From the NCBI GenBank assembly GCA_035079005.1, contig CM068707.1, forward strand, positions 37,643,817 to 37,707,816: DNA of 64,000 nucleotides, written 5' to 3'. This stretch comes from Fraxinus americana (taxonomy: Eukaryota > Streptophyta > Magnoliopsida > Lamiales > Oleaceae). Made by a program: the position numbers and the translations under genes. Below the pieces are notes generated by a model. That model was not told the DNA's origin, made no database searches, and worked only from the letters and a program-made list of their open reading frames with translations. This document shows, piece by piece, positions 10,946 to 23,061 of this stretch. The stretch's first letter is position 1. The number at the start of each line of letters is the position of its first letter.

Positions 10946-11167
10946 CCCACCCAAAGGTGGGTCGAACGACCCTCTCGCCCCCTCACCCTCGCTTTCGCCG
11001 GAAGATGAAGAAATGAAAGTTTTATAAATTATGAAACACGAAATGAAGGACGAAAAAGAGAGAAATTACTTTGAAGGAGAATGAATGATGATGAAATAAG
11101 GTGAGAATAAAATCTTTCACCAACATGGAAGAGGCAAAGAGGCTACCCCCCGTCGATAACATCAACA

Positions 11168-11183
11168 AGGGGTAAAGGGGGTA
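11168..11183 (+). other. Polypurine tract before the 3' LTR
   Basis: An AGGGG-TAAAGGGGG-TAA run directly precedes the TGATATAGG that opens the 3' LTR. This is the expected primer for plus-strand synthesis and fixes the LTR boundary. Confidence 0.7.
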
Positions 11184-11957
11184 ATGATATAGGATGACAT
11201 CAATAATTAACCGCGTACGCGGGTGATTGTAACCGGTAGGTGAGGACAACTTGATATGATGGGATCGAAGTAAGGGTTACTTGATATGCACCCCTGTAAA
11301 GTACCACGTCGAGGCCGTCGACCACCATGGGGTGCTATACGTTCTAATGATAAGATCGCTTACTACCATGGGGTGCTCTACGTTCTCATGATAGACCGCC
11401 TACCACTATGTGGAGTGATCTACGTTCTCATGATAGACTGCCTACCACCAAGGGGGGTGCTCTACGTTCCAATGATAGACCGCCTACTACCATGGGGTGC
11501 TTTACGTTCTCATGATAGACCGCCTACCACCAATGGGTGCTCTACGTTCTCATGATAGACTGTCTACCACCATGGGGGTGCTCTACGTTCTCATGATAGA
11601 CCGCCTACCACCAAGGGGTGCGTCGGGGCTTTGTCCCCCGTTGTACCTCCGGCGTGAGAATTAGTAGTCGATTTTAGGGAGTAAACAGAGAGTATATGAG
11701 CATTCAATAAGTTCGAGTTCCAAGAGTAAACTACATTTCTCACCTTGGAGGTTTTTATAGGCACCTGTTGCTACGCATTCGGCGGTTGCTGGTGCCACGT
11801 GTCCTACGTAAACCTTCCCACTTTCCCCACGTTCTATGGTGGTAACCTCCACTCGTCATTCAGTTGATTATGCCCCACGTTCGTCGTTGAATGGTTTTCG
11901 TCTTGCTCATTGCTATTTGTATGGTTAAGTATAGCATTGGCCGCATGGTGGTTACTA
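11184..11957 (+). repeat. Rearranged 3' LTR with an inverted second half
   Basis: From 11184 to about 11621 the sequence follows the 5' LTR, including seven minisatellite units. From about 11622 to 11957 it is the reverse complement of 5' LTR positions about 7622-7953, after which similarity stops. The outer end of the LTR (beyond 7953) is missing. An LTR pair made by reverse transcription should be collinear, so this is a later inversion or a join to a second, oppositely oriented copy. Confidence 0.85.
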
Positions 11958-13619
11958 CAGATATGATGATGCTAAATAGTGATGTTGCACATTTTGATCA
12001 ACACTGAGGATTTACGAGCTGGTTTTCTACCGAAGGAGAGAAAATGGTGAACCTAGTTTATAGTCGGAATCAAGCAGTGAGAATTGCAGACCTTGCTGAT
12101 GGAAATGAACCCTTTATAGGACTTCTAGCCACTTCAATTAGCGGTGACATGGCGTAAAAACTCGAGCTGCTTGTGCTTTTCCTTACTCTCATTGACGAAT
12201 TCTAGAATCGATGTCTAAGTCTATGAAATGTGACGACATAGTCTCTCTTAGTATTTAAAAGTGATAAATCCCTTGTTGATATGTGATTCCCACCATTTTC
12301 CATTTAGTTTTGTATTAACAATTCTGAAAGAGTCACATTCAATACCATCAAAATTTGACGATCCACACGCAAGATTCCATAATGATTTCAAGTTTAATGA
12401 TAAGTTTCACAATCGTTATATATAGATAATCAGCTGATACCGAGATAACCATCTATATAAAATCTCTATGGGACTCTCGTATGAACTCATTCCACTAACA
12501 AGTCATTCATATATTTACCCGAGTATTTCTATACTGTAGTTATGAGATCGACTTCTCTTCAAAAAAGAGAAGTATAACACGTGTTGGTCTCTCCGAATTA
12601 ATAATATATCTTATTATAATTTAAGAATAACGTAACATGTTACAATATTAGACCACGTGAGGTGAGTTGGTATAGAAACCGCGTGTTGTAAAACCATCCA
12701 CATTTGACCAATGCATATTTTTCAATTTTTCTAGAAATTGTGACACTGAATTACATGTATGAACAAATAATAATGAAATGAGATATTCTTTGGTAGGTGT
12801 CATTTTTAATATTAACAATTGAGTCCCTGTTTGAGATATATTAAAATTCTCATTCTCATTCTTCTAGTCATTGTTAATCACACATTCTTTAATAAAATAA
12901 TGTTTTCCATCATGTCAATAACTTTTCTTTCTTTTTTAACTAAACATTTTCCATCAATCTATTATTTCAAAATACATTATTCTAAAATAATGTGGCTCAA
13001 ACACACCTTGATTAGATAATCTTAAAAGTAGGGATTTATATTTCATTCATGATGACATATTATTCAGAGATACCTACACTCGATAAAGATCTCTTAGTCA
13101 AACTAAATTACGACTGTTACTTACTGTAAGTTAATCTTGAGCATCATTTGAATTATTATGATAGCGGACCTATTTCATAAGGGAATTTCGAATTGAGTGA
13201 TCTTGAGTGACAAATGATTTTATTTTGTCGTACTATTTATAACTTTTAGAAAAAGTGGTTGGGGTTGATAACTTTAATGATTAAAAAAAGAATAAGGACT
13301 AATTTTCTATATTTGACAAAGATTGAGGACCTATCATTAATGTTCATTTACAATTAATATACTCACATAAAGTAAAGTCTGAAAAGCTATATAATACACG
13401 TCAGCGTCATCATCATGACAGATCGAAAGGGTCCGCGAAAAGCCACGCGACCGAAAGCATCAAACGCCATTTTCTCCCTCAGAAACGAACAGTAACAACC
13501 CATTTTCTCTCTCTCAAAGGCGGCAGAAAGAGAAAATTGAGAAAATTTAGGGTTCCGATTTTTAAGATAAATAGTGGGAAGAAGAAAAAGAAGCGATCTG
13601 GACGGTGTAAAGAGGGCAA
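11958..13619. other. Intergenic region and 5' leader of the ANTH gene
   Basis: No gene is visible. The stretch 12180-12620 has the composition of a decayed LTR, but I could not align it with the solo LTRs in this window. At about 12815-13010 there is sequence resembling the small MITE family seen at 53869. The last 100 bp is CT-rich, as expected for a plant 5' leader. Confidence 0.4.
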
Positions 13620-16600
13620 ATGGGGTCGCTACATACATGGAGAAAAGCATACGGTGCTATCAAAGATAGCACCAAGGTTGGACTTGCCCATGTCAATTCC
13701 GATTACAAGGTCGTCCGTCTTTCTCTCTATGTGCATACGTATTTATATATAGGATGCTTTTGATTCTGCAAACCAAAAGAAATTGAAAACATCAAGAATG
13801 AAGTTGCGAAATTTTATGACTAAGTTAATTTTATTTTATTTTCGATTTTTTTGGTCAATTTGGGTGGCTTGAAATAGGATGTTGATGTGGCGATCGTCAA
13901 AGCTACGAATCATGTCGAGTGTCCGCCCAAAGATAGACACCTCAGAAGTGAGTTTTCTTTCTCTCTGTCTATTTCTTTACTTTTAAAATTTAGGAGTAGA
14001 ATATATGAATTGTATAATGGAGTTTTTGGGTGGTTTCCTGTAGTGGATTTTTTTTTCTATTTAAGTTTCTATGTTGTTTGGAAAATCCGTAAATCTTTCT
14101 GGATTTTGGTTTTCAAATTCTAAAGGAAAAAATAATTTTTAGATTTTTCCTTATAGTTTAGGAAATATGTGAATTTTCTACTTGTAATTATTGTTTTTTT
14201 GAACTTGGAATTTTATAAATTCTTGTTTTTTGGGAATCTGTATGAGTTTGCGATTTGAGTTTCGTTTTTCAGGGGAAATCGAGCGTTTTCTTCTTGAAAG
14301 GAAATTTTAAGTAGTATGGTGATAATGAGTGAAATGTGACCCTGTTATTTATGTTTGGGCGTTTCTTGCAGAAATTTTTGTTGCCACGTCAGCAATTCGA
14401 CCACGGGCTGATGTTGCATACTGTATACATGCGCTTGCAAGACGGTTGGCCAAGACACATAACTGGACGGTATGGATTCTGCTTAACGGAGTTTTAGTTT
14501 CACTATTGCATTTTAGTGGTTGTTGCTTCCTTTCTGAATGTTGAATTTTCTAAATTTAATTCAGCAAATAACTTGATGTGAGCACTGTTGTCTTCTTCAA
14601 TTTTTCAACAGGTTGCTTTAAAGACGCTAATAGTTATCCATAGAACATTGCGAGAAGGTGATCCGACATTTAGGGAGGAACTTCTGCATTTCCAGCAGAG
14701 AGTGCACATTCTCGATATGTCGAATTTCAAGGATGATTCAAGCCCCATTGGTAAGTGAGAACGCACTTGTCATTTTTTACATCCTTGCCTTTTTATAAAT
14801 GCCACCATACTCAAAACAAATAAACATTAACCCCCCCCAACATGCACAAAAAAGGAAAAATGCAAAAGCAACTAACTACCTATTGATATTAGGATCAGGA
14901 TAATGTAAATCTACTTTCTTTTTCCAGCTTGGGATTACTCTGCCTGGGTACGGACATATGCACTCTACTTGGAAGAACGACTTGAATGCTTTAGGATACT
15001 GAAGTACGACATTGAATCTGAGCGTCTTCCAAGACCTGCACAAGGAGAAGATAAGGTGCATATTATTTTGACAGCAAAATTTTTTAGGTGTTTATTTTTG
15101 TATTATGATTGCATTGATGTGTAACGTGTATGTTATGTATGAACTGATTAATATACTCGTCTCTTGTAGAAATTTATAAAATTGGTTTGTTTCTATTAAG
15201 TTCAGTAAATTTAAAGCTGATATTTTGGAGAACGGGGAATTTTGAGTCCCTAAAACTTTTGGAGTAGCTGTTAAGATGTCTTAGGCCAGTGGACTGTTTC
15301 CTGAATTTACATTCCATCCTACTCGAAGCTTTTGCTTGAGAATCTCAAAATAGATGTTTGTATTTATTATGTTGTTTCAAGTTTAAGCTTCTATTTTGCA
15401 AAAAATACAAAATCATTTATAAATGGTCAAACTTTGTTTTCAACTCGACATTCCAATAGACCCATAAGTACTATTCACTTATATGACACTCATTTCTATC
15501 CATTTATAAATTAAACCTTTTATAAATTCTTCCCAAATGGAGGCTAATTAATGTGAAAAGGGAATGTTGTTAAGTATGATATTTTGAGCTTAAAATCACC
15601 TTTCATGATTTTTTCACTTCTAAGCTTGAGATTTTTTGGGCTTCTTTGTTATTAGATTTACAGCAGAACTAGAGAGTTGAACAGTGAAGAACTGTTGGAG
15701 CAATTGTCTACTTTGCAGCAGCAGTTGCATCGTCTTATTGGATGTCAGGTACTTCTTCAATCTTGATAATTATCCTCCTTCAGAAAAACCATTTTCATAT
15801 TTTTGTTCATTTCCATAACCCTAATGTGATAATATCTGAATCTCTTTATTGACAATAATTTGGGAAAACTGATTTTTAATTAACCATTATGAATTTACAG
15901 CCTGAAGGAGCAGCTTTGGGAAATTATGTGATTCAGTATGCCCTTGCCCTGGTTTGTGTTCTCCTTACCATCCATTACTAAGTTGTATACTCGTTTGGAA
16001 TTGTGTGTTTCTAGTGAAATTTAATAATCTTCATGGGAAAGGGTAAATTATAAAATTAAAAACAAAACTGAATGCCTTGGTGCGTATGATTAGTGGATGA
16101 AGATAAAGACGGTGCTGGTAAAATAATGAAGTTTCCACTGATCGAGGCGCACAAGGAATGTTCCATTGTGCCCACTCCTATGCCTTTCCTCGCTGCAGTA
16201 AGAAAATTAACAACATACTTTTCCCCTTTAGAGAAATTTGATATTATGAGAATACATCTTTCCGGTATATTGGTTGAGCGTTGTATTGGCGATTGAAGGA
16301 GTTCATTTTCCATGGCATGGTTGATTTAAGATACGGCTGAAAATGACATACATTTCCTGGCCATTATATGTGTTTTTCAGGTACTCAAAGAGAGCTTCAA
16401 AATTTATTGTGCTATTAATGATGGGATTATTAATCTTGTCGACAAGGTGAATTGACCATTAATATGCTGTGGTATCTGCTATTAGCTTAATCAATAATAA
16501 ACTGTTCTTTTTCTCACTTCTACTGATTTCCATTTCAGTTTTTTGAGATGCCAAGACATGAAGCAGTCAAGGCTCTTGATATCTACAAAAGAGCTGGGCA

Positions 16601-18428
16601 GCTGGTAGTTTTTTGCTGTGCAGGACACATTATGAATCTTTCTTCAATTACAGTGATTATATTTTCTGAAGTTCTTCAAAGTTTATCCGTAATGGACTCT
16701 TGACTTTCTTTAGGGTGTTATTAAAATGTTTATGCTTTTACTGCAGGCTGGTAGTCTTTCTGGTTTCTATGAAGTGTGCAAAGGCCTTGAACTTGCTAGA
16801 AATTTCCAATTCCCTGTGTTGAGAGAGGTAAGTAGATCACAGAAGATTTGGAGCCTTGGGCTTGTATTAATATTTATGTTGCTATCCAGGTGACACCTTA
16901 TTAATTGTTCCTCCTTTTCCTTTCTAGCCTCCACAGTCCTTTCTAGTTACCATGGAGGAGTATATAAGAGAAGCACCACGAATGGTTTCTGTTCCGATTA
17001 TGTCCTTGGTTAGTTATTTAATTCAATGGCAACATTATTTGCCAGCCTTTGTATAACGTCTCCACTATTTGCATCTGATTTCTCCAATTGGACTATGTAA
17101 TTAAAAAGACACTTTTGATCCTCATCTATGCTTGTCTTATATCAGGAATATCCTGAAATGCTTCAGTTGACTTATAAACAAGACGATGTTCCTTCACCTT
17201 CTGAAGAGACAAAAGTGATGCATGAGGAACCCAAGCCAGCACCTTCAGAAAATGTTGCTGTTGCTGTCTCAACCGCTGAGGCTGTTGGTCCTCCACACCC
17301 TCCAACTAACTTGGACACTGATGATCTACTGGTAAGTTTCTTTGTTCTTGTTGTATTCTCGTACCATTTCATATCCTTTTTGGAACTGGAAAATTGATAG
17401 CTGCATTTTTCTTCCGTCAACTACACTCGTTTACTGTGTTTAAATAATCCAGGGGTTGAATGTCACTGCACCTGATGCATCTGCTATCGAGGACAGCAAT
17501 GCAATGGCTTTAGCAATAGTTCCATCTGGTTAGGATTTCTTGTGTGCTCTTTTCTTTTAACTTATTTGCTTATTATCAAATTTATTCATCGTACTTTAAA
17601 GGGGAATTATTTAATATCTTTATGCTACAGGTACTACATTTGGTTCTGATGCTTCGCAAGCCAAAGACTTTGATCCTACTGGATGGGAACTTGCGCTGGT
17701 CAGCACTCCGAGCAATGACTTGTCTTCATTTCAGGAGAGGCAATTGGTAGGTCTTTTGTTATGATTGTTATGCTAAATATTCATATCATTCTCTCTGCAT
17801 CGTGTGTCTCTCATCTTCGTGTTTGTGTTTTTGTACTTTCATTACAAGGAATATATTTCGTAAACATACTTAGGACCATTGCCATGATGGTTTCTTTATT
17901 TGATTCTCTCCATAAACACTTGTGGCATGTCTTGGCTAGTGTAGATTAAACAATATTAAATAAGAAAAAGGAGCTGAAATGTTGTCGATTGTTATGTCGA
18001 GTAAAATCTAATAGTGCGTACCAAATATGCACTTTAAAGTTCACAGCTTACATTTTGTGCTTTCTGGAATTTTTGCTTTGCAGGCTGGTGGACTGGATTC
18101 ACTTACACTGCATAGTTTGTATGATGATGCTGCATATAGAGCATCCCAGCAACCAGCATATGGAGTACCTGCGCCTAATCCATTTGAAGTTGCAGATCCA
18201 TTTGCTATGTCTAACACTGTTGCTCCTCCTCCAGCAGTTCAAATGGCTCATAATCAAACAAATCCTTTTGCCCCACTCCAACCTATTTATCCACAGCCCC
18301 AACAGCAACACCATTTATTGATGACCCCACAAAATCCTTTCGGTGATACAGGGTTTGGAGCATTTCCTGTCAATCCTGCTGGGCACCCTCAAACTACTAA
18401 TCCGTTTGGAAGCACGGGTCTACTATAA
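13620..18428 (+). CDS. Clathrin assembly protein, ANTH domain (AP180/PICALM1-like), 561 aa
   Basis: Fifteen exons in agreeing phase: 13620-13709, 13878-13947, 14372-14469, 14612-14750, 14928-15055, 15656-15748, 15901-15951, 16381-16446, 16539-16604, 16747-16827, 16928-17008, 17146-17331, 17453-17528, 17631-17746 and 18084-18428. The start ATG follows a CT-rich leader and gives MGSLHTWRKAYGAIKDST, the conserved start of plant ANTH proteins. The ANTH domain spans about residues 25-300 and holds the phosphoinositide-binding motif K38-A-T-N-H...P-P-K48-D-R-H51. The C-terminal tail is unstructured, with a DLLGLN clathrin-box-like motif and several NPF/DPF motifs that bind endocytic partners. These proteins join PI(4,5)P2-rich membrane to clathrin during endocytosis and SNARE recycling. 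It resembles Arabidopsis At1g14910/At2g01600 (PICALM1). No break is seen; Q/P-rich residues before the stop are normal for the family. Confidence 0.93.
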
Positions 18429-19524
18429 TGAAGTTGCACACACAGTACGTAAGTTACCCGGCTTAGTTAATCTTGGTACGCTTGGAATGAGTGAAGCAGT
18501 GTGGTAAGGCACAATAATTGATTTTTCAGCTTGAAATGCATACCCATCTCTAGTTGTAAAGATAGTAAATTGAACAATGAAAATGAAATTGATGTTGATT
18601 GTGAAATGTGATTAAACCTATGATACGATACTGTCCTGTTTATTGTTCTAAAGTGCTGTAGCTGTAGCAAGTTCCTCGTTCTTGAGGATTAATGAAGGAA
18701 TAATCCTATTCGTAATGAATAGCAGTCAATTTGGCTGTGGGGTCCAATGAATAAAAATAGACATTGTCCACCTTAGTTGGATAATGTTCACTGCCACATA
18801 CACTGCTGCCTATCAGCACGACTAATGGATAGCATTACTATGAATGAATCGACAAAAAAATTTATTTGATATGCTCCGTGTCCATGGAAACATTGAATTG
18901 AATAGTATGACTGTACAAGTGTTGTAATTGAGGTTATGTTCATGTTTTGTATATCTGTATTTTGGTTATTGACACGATAGGATAGAGACGACCAGTACCT
19001 GCTCAAAATCCCCCTTTTCGAGCTTGCATTTTGCGGGGTTTTCAAGTTGTCCTGGGTGGGTGCTGGTTTGGTTTTGGCACTGGCTGGATTCTTGATTTGT
19101 CGAGGCTTAACTTTTGTCCAGACGTGTTAGAACCGTGACAGCAACTGAGAATAAGAGAGTAAGGAAAGGGACACACCCACCATTCTGTATGTTCCAAATT
19201 ACATAAGATTCCCATGCTGTCTTTATGGAGTAGATACATTGTAGAAAATGAAGTTAAAATTTTGTTTGTTTTGTCAAGAATTAATTAAGATTCACCTCAA
19301 AATTTAATTTTTAGTTTATCTTTATGGAAGGATTGTTGAGTATGTCTAGTAATTGGCTTAGTTTAAAAGGTTGATAAATATCTGTTAAATAAAATTAAAA
19401 ATAAGTAAATAAGTAACCTTTTCTTTTTTTTTTTTACCTAAAACTGAAAAAAGTAAAATATTCAAATATATTTAAAACCAAAACAATAAACGTTTACTTT
19501 TCTACACAACTAAAAGAGACACTT
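18429..19524. other. 3' flank of the ANTH gene and intergenic DNA
   Basis: An AATAAA lies near 18750, a plausible polyadenylation signal about 320 bp after the stop. No coding sequence is recognised; minus-strand open frames here have no recognisable features. Confidence 0.45.
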
Positions 19525-21459
19525 TGCCTTTACTGTTCACCAGCCGTGAGTCAAACCTTTTGGCTCGGCTCGGCTTGGCTTTTTTTTTTTTTTATACGTT
19601 TACGTTTGATTTAGTATTTTAAATTACAGATATTCGTTTTAAGCGATTTAAAATTTGTTGGAAACGTTGAAGTGCTGCCATAATAAATATATGATCGATA
19701 AATTTTAAATATCAAAATAATTTTATATTAATTGTGAAACGTAAAGTCGTGATTGTTTATGTTTCTTTTCAATCCCAATCTCATTCTAATGTCATTTTTT
19801 CAAACTTTATTTTCCTATAATTTTTCGTTTGATTCGATATTTCACGATATGAATATCCATTTAAATTGATTTCAAAATTTTTAAAAAAACTTAAAATGTG
19901 ATAATAATAAATATATTGTCGATTATTAAAATATAAAAATGTTTGATTAGTTTTTTTCAATTTCTTTTGATTTATTAGTTATTTATTTTGAGTTTTTTAC
20001 TTGTTCTTTTGCTTAAAAATTGATTAGGGGTTTATGAAGTAATTGGCAATGGCTGTTCTATCGGAGATTCGTAAGAAGACATTTTTCGATAACTAGGGGC
20101 TGTGGTGGAAGGTGTGTCTCGATTTCTTCGATAACCGTGGGTGTGATTTTTTTCATCTCCACATTTAATGTTGTCTCGAAACATTTAGTAACTTATAAGA
20201 AAATTTTATGTAACTAATGTTTGACATAAATATTTTTTTTAATACTTACGCTCAGGCCCAGTTTTGGGTCGAGGGAGTGACGCCCTCGCCTCAGGCCCAA
20301 AATTAGGGAGGGCCTCGATTTTTTGCAAAAAAAAAAAGTGAAAAACTAAGCCCTAAATCATATCCTTTTGTTTCTTCTTTTAATTCTCTAAACAACACCA
20401 TGAGATTTGTTCCAAAGATCTTCAAGGTTTTCTTTACTAAGTTGAGTTCAACTGTTCAACTACATGAAATTTAAAGTAGTTTTATGTTTTCGAAATTCAA
20501 ATCTATTGCTGGTATTATTCATATTTCAATTTCTATTTATTTATTTATTTATTTGATGGTTACAACGTAAACTTTTAGATTAAATATTTTAATTTTATTA
20601 CTAAAATATAAATAAGATCGGGAAATCTCAAAGTTTAGGCAGAGGCCTAAAAATCACTATTACGTTGAAAAAATCTTACATTTCAAATCTTTTTAAATTA
20701 TTTACCCGAATTTGAAAATATTTTTCTATTTTTTTCTTGGATTTTTTCATTGTTTTTCTCTAACTCATATTTCTTTCATTTTTTTGGTGATTATTATTAA
20801 TCTAATTTGATTTCAAATTATTTTTTTTGTGTGTGTATCTAAATATTTGAATTTTTGTTATTATTTACTTTCTATAATATGAGATTTTGAAATATGTTTC
20901 AAAGTATTTTGTTGAATTTTTTTGTATTGATTTTCTCTACCTTCAGAATTATTTCGTTTTTGGTGATTTTTTTCCACTTAAATTAGAATTTACAAATTGT
21001 ATGACATTTTTATTGATCTAATTTGATTTCAATATCATTTAGATGTGTATAGACTTTTTATACTATATGATTGATGTTTACATAAGTTTATAATTCTAAT
21101 GGTTTTGTTATCTCTTAGTCATTAATTTTTAGTGAGTAATTGATTGATAAGTGTATTTTCTCCCTCCTACTTTTTCTCACCTGGTTGTTGAGGTACAAGA
21201 GGGCAGTTCGCATTGCCCCAAGGCTCGAACATGAACCCACATTCTACGTAGGTTCGATTTCCAAGTATGTTATGACTTATAAAGTTAACATACTTTAGTT
21301 AAAGATCGCACTGGTCATGGGCGTGACTACATATGGATCAAAGGGAAAAAAAATTTGGGGGCCTAATTTATAAGGTTCGCTTCAGGCCCTAAAAGTCATT
21401 GAACCAACCCTACCACGCTATTACGTAGTCAACTATATCATGACACGTGCTCTCACTAG
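19525..21459 (+). mobile_element. Helitron copy 1, split by a hAT-like insertion
   Basis: 19525-20252 is the inverse match of 47000-47665, and 21413-21459 matches the remaining terminal part of the other copy (ACGCTATTACGTAG...CATGACACGTGC). The 3' end is CACTAG followed by TTTT, fitting the Helitron rule of a CTRR end before a T. The hairpin arm just before CTAG, intact in copy 2, has been deleted here. About 1.16 kb at 20253-21412 interrupts it. The 5' end is only approximate. No Rep/helicase is encoded. Confidence 0.7.
20253..21412. mobile_element. hAT-like element nested in Helitron copy 1
   Basis: The insertion interrupts an otherwise continuous match to Helitron copy 2. It starts CAGGCCCAGTTTTGGG and, read from the other end, TAGGGTTGGTTCAATG followed by TTTTAGGGCCTGAAGC. 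These AGGCC-rich ends with T-runs are typical of a common plant hAT type. CTTACGCT at 20245-20252 and CCACGCT at 21413-21419 look like a degraded 8-bp duplication. The interior is AT-rich with no recognised protein. Confidence 0.6.
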
Positions 21460-23061
21460 TTTTAAAAAAAGAATTGGTGGGGTGGGTGCCGGATGCACAA
21501 CAAAAATGAAGAAGAAGCACAAGTGAAGGAATAATGTGAGTTTAGAAATGCATGTGGAATCAAAAGTAAGCCAACGTTTGATTATTGACTAAAACAAAAA
21601 AAGAAAAAGTAGACATATATGATGACACTTGTTTAGGGGGCCCACTTACTTTGGGTGTGGTCCTACGAATTCATGTTTTTGGTCGGTGGGCCCCTCCATT
21701 TTGATGCCAATAACAGTTAAATATTGTGGAGCGGGCAGGATTTGGCCCATCACAATACCCTTTTAGATCCAAAGTCGACGCTGGACCCTATTACCCATGG
21801 CCATGGGGGCCTCTCATTGCTTTTAAGCAAAATTAATACACTTATTAATTGGATATTAAATTAAACAAATGGAGCACTTTGTGTATTTTTATCTATGCTC
21901 TTTTATATCTTTAATTGGTTGTACATATATCTTGAAAAACTACAAGTAGACAACGTAAAACCTCTTACATGTTTTATAATAAAATAATATTAGTATAAAA
22001 CTTTCTAAAAATTATGATACCTTTCTTCCTTCCTTCGGATATGAAAAGTAAGAATTAATGTCTTTCACGGAATAATAAGAAAACTCGACTTCAACGTCAC
22101 TTTTCAGAAAAAAATAAGAGAACGGATAAAATAATTTTCAAGAATAAAATTCTTTGATCATAAAGCGAAGGAAGATTTATTCAAAGAAATAAATTTAGGA
22201 GAATTCTGTTGAGGTAAAACTTAAACTTGTGCTTAGAGGTATAGATTTTCAAGAATATAGGAACTGCGGTATCGTCTATATATAACAAGTGAATAACAAT
22301 TTAAATCTACATTAAATCTCACTTGCATTGCTCCATCTGTCCTCTTGAGGAAATGTTTGATATCAAATCCTAGTTTAAGCACGAGAGGTAAACCATACTA
22401 ACGTACTTTGAACGATCCACGTTTCAAAGCCATGTACAGTTAAGTATATGATATTATTCATTTAGCTCTCACACAACATGCAATTACGAGGGACAAGTTC
22501 TACCATAGCCTATTATTTGAGCTCGTACTAAGGGCCAATTATATCGCAAGAGAAACCTCATTCCTCTCTTTAGACTTCGGTTGCAACGGGAGATGAGAGG
22601 TAATAAAATGGACAAAATTTAAGTTCCTATTTGATAGGAAATAAAATCAGATTTTTTAGTAAATTTGATAAAAGTTGATGAAATATGTGGTTGAAAAGTT
22701 TATATTTCAAAAGTATAGTTAAAATTAATTATTGTCCTTTAACTTAAATTAAAATTTTATCAAACTTGGCTAAATAATAAATGACTTCAAATATTTCGAA
22801 ACACACGACGCTCTCATAATTGTTTTCCTACAATTACTCGATTCTTTCTTTTTTAAAGTCTTCTCTGCCTGTCTGTTCAAATGGAGCTTTCTCTGTCTTA
22901 AAAAAGCCTCTCCGTAATCTGTTTTTCATCTCCTCCCCTCTCTCTCTACAATTGAGTGCTGTGTTAAACATTTCTGAATTTGTTAATTCTCCTCTGTTTT
23001 CATTTTCTAATTTCTAAAAATTATTTTCATCAGTTCATGCCATAACATAGAGTATCAAGAA
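21460..23061. other. Intergenic region upstream of the MyoB gene
   Basis: No gene found. The region is AT-rich; the last 250 bp turns C/T-rich (CCTCCCCTCTCTCTC near 22935), as in a plant 5' leader. The short open frame just upstream of the MyoB start is within this leader. Confidence 0.4.

Larger units (their letters stand above)
7004..11957 (+). mobile_element. Non-autonomous gag-only LTR retrotransposon (TR-GAG type)
   Basis: The order is 5' LTR (7004-8046), primer-binding-site region (8047-8064), one gag frame (8085-9203), about 2 kb of repeat-rich non-coding DNA, a purine-rich tract (11168-11183), and a 3' LTR that begins like the 5' LTR at 11184 but is rearranged. No protease, reverse transcriptase, RNase H or integrase motif is visible in any frame between 9203 and 11183. 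Elements with LTRs and gag but no pol have been described in plants as TR-GAG elements; they depend on autonomous relatives. The TGGCGCC start of the primer site and the gag type suggest Ty3/gypsy ancestry. Because the 3' LTR is broken, no target duplication can be checked. Confidence 0.78.

Noticed and set aside
10623..11027. Short frames on both strands near the GTCGAC cluster
   Set aside because: The repeated hexamer is open in several frames; no family match.
11661..11852. Minus-strand 63-codon frame
   Set aside because: It is the same sequence as 7726-7917 on the plus strand, part of the inverted LTR segment; not a gene.
12180..12620. Possible LTR fragment of the solo-LTR family
   Set aside because: Style is similar but I could not find aligned blocks with 44482-45997; left as unassigned.
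21180..21270. GGTTCGATTTCC resembling a tRNA B box
   Set aside because: No matching A box, acceptor stem or cloverleaf could be built; it lies inside the hAT-like insertion.
22820..23017. 65-codon frame just upstream of the MyoB start
   Set aside because: It lies in the C/T-rich 5' leader, has a leader-like composition and no conservation evidence.
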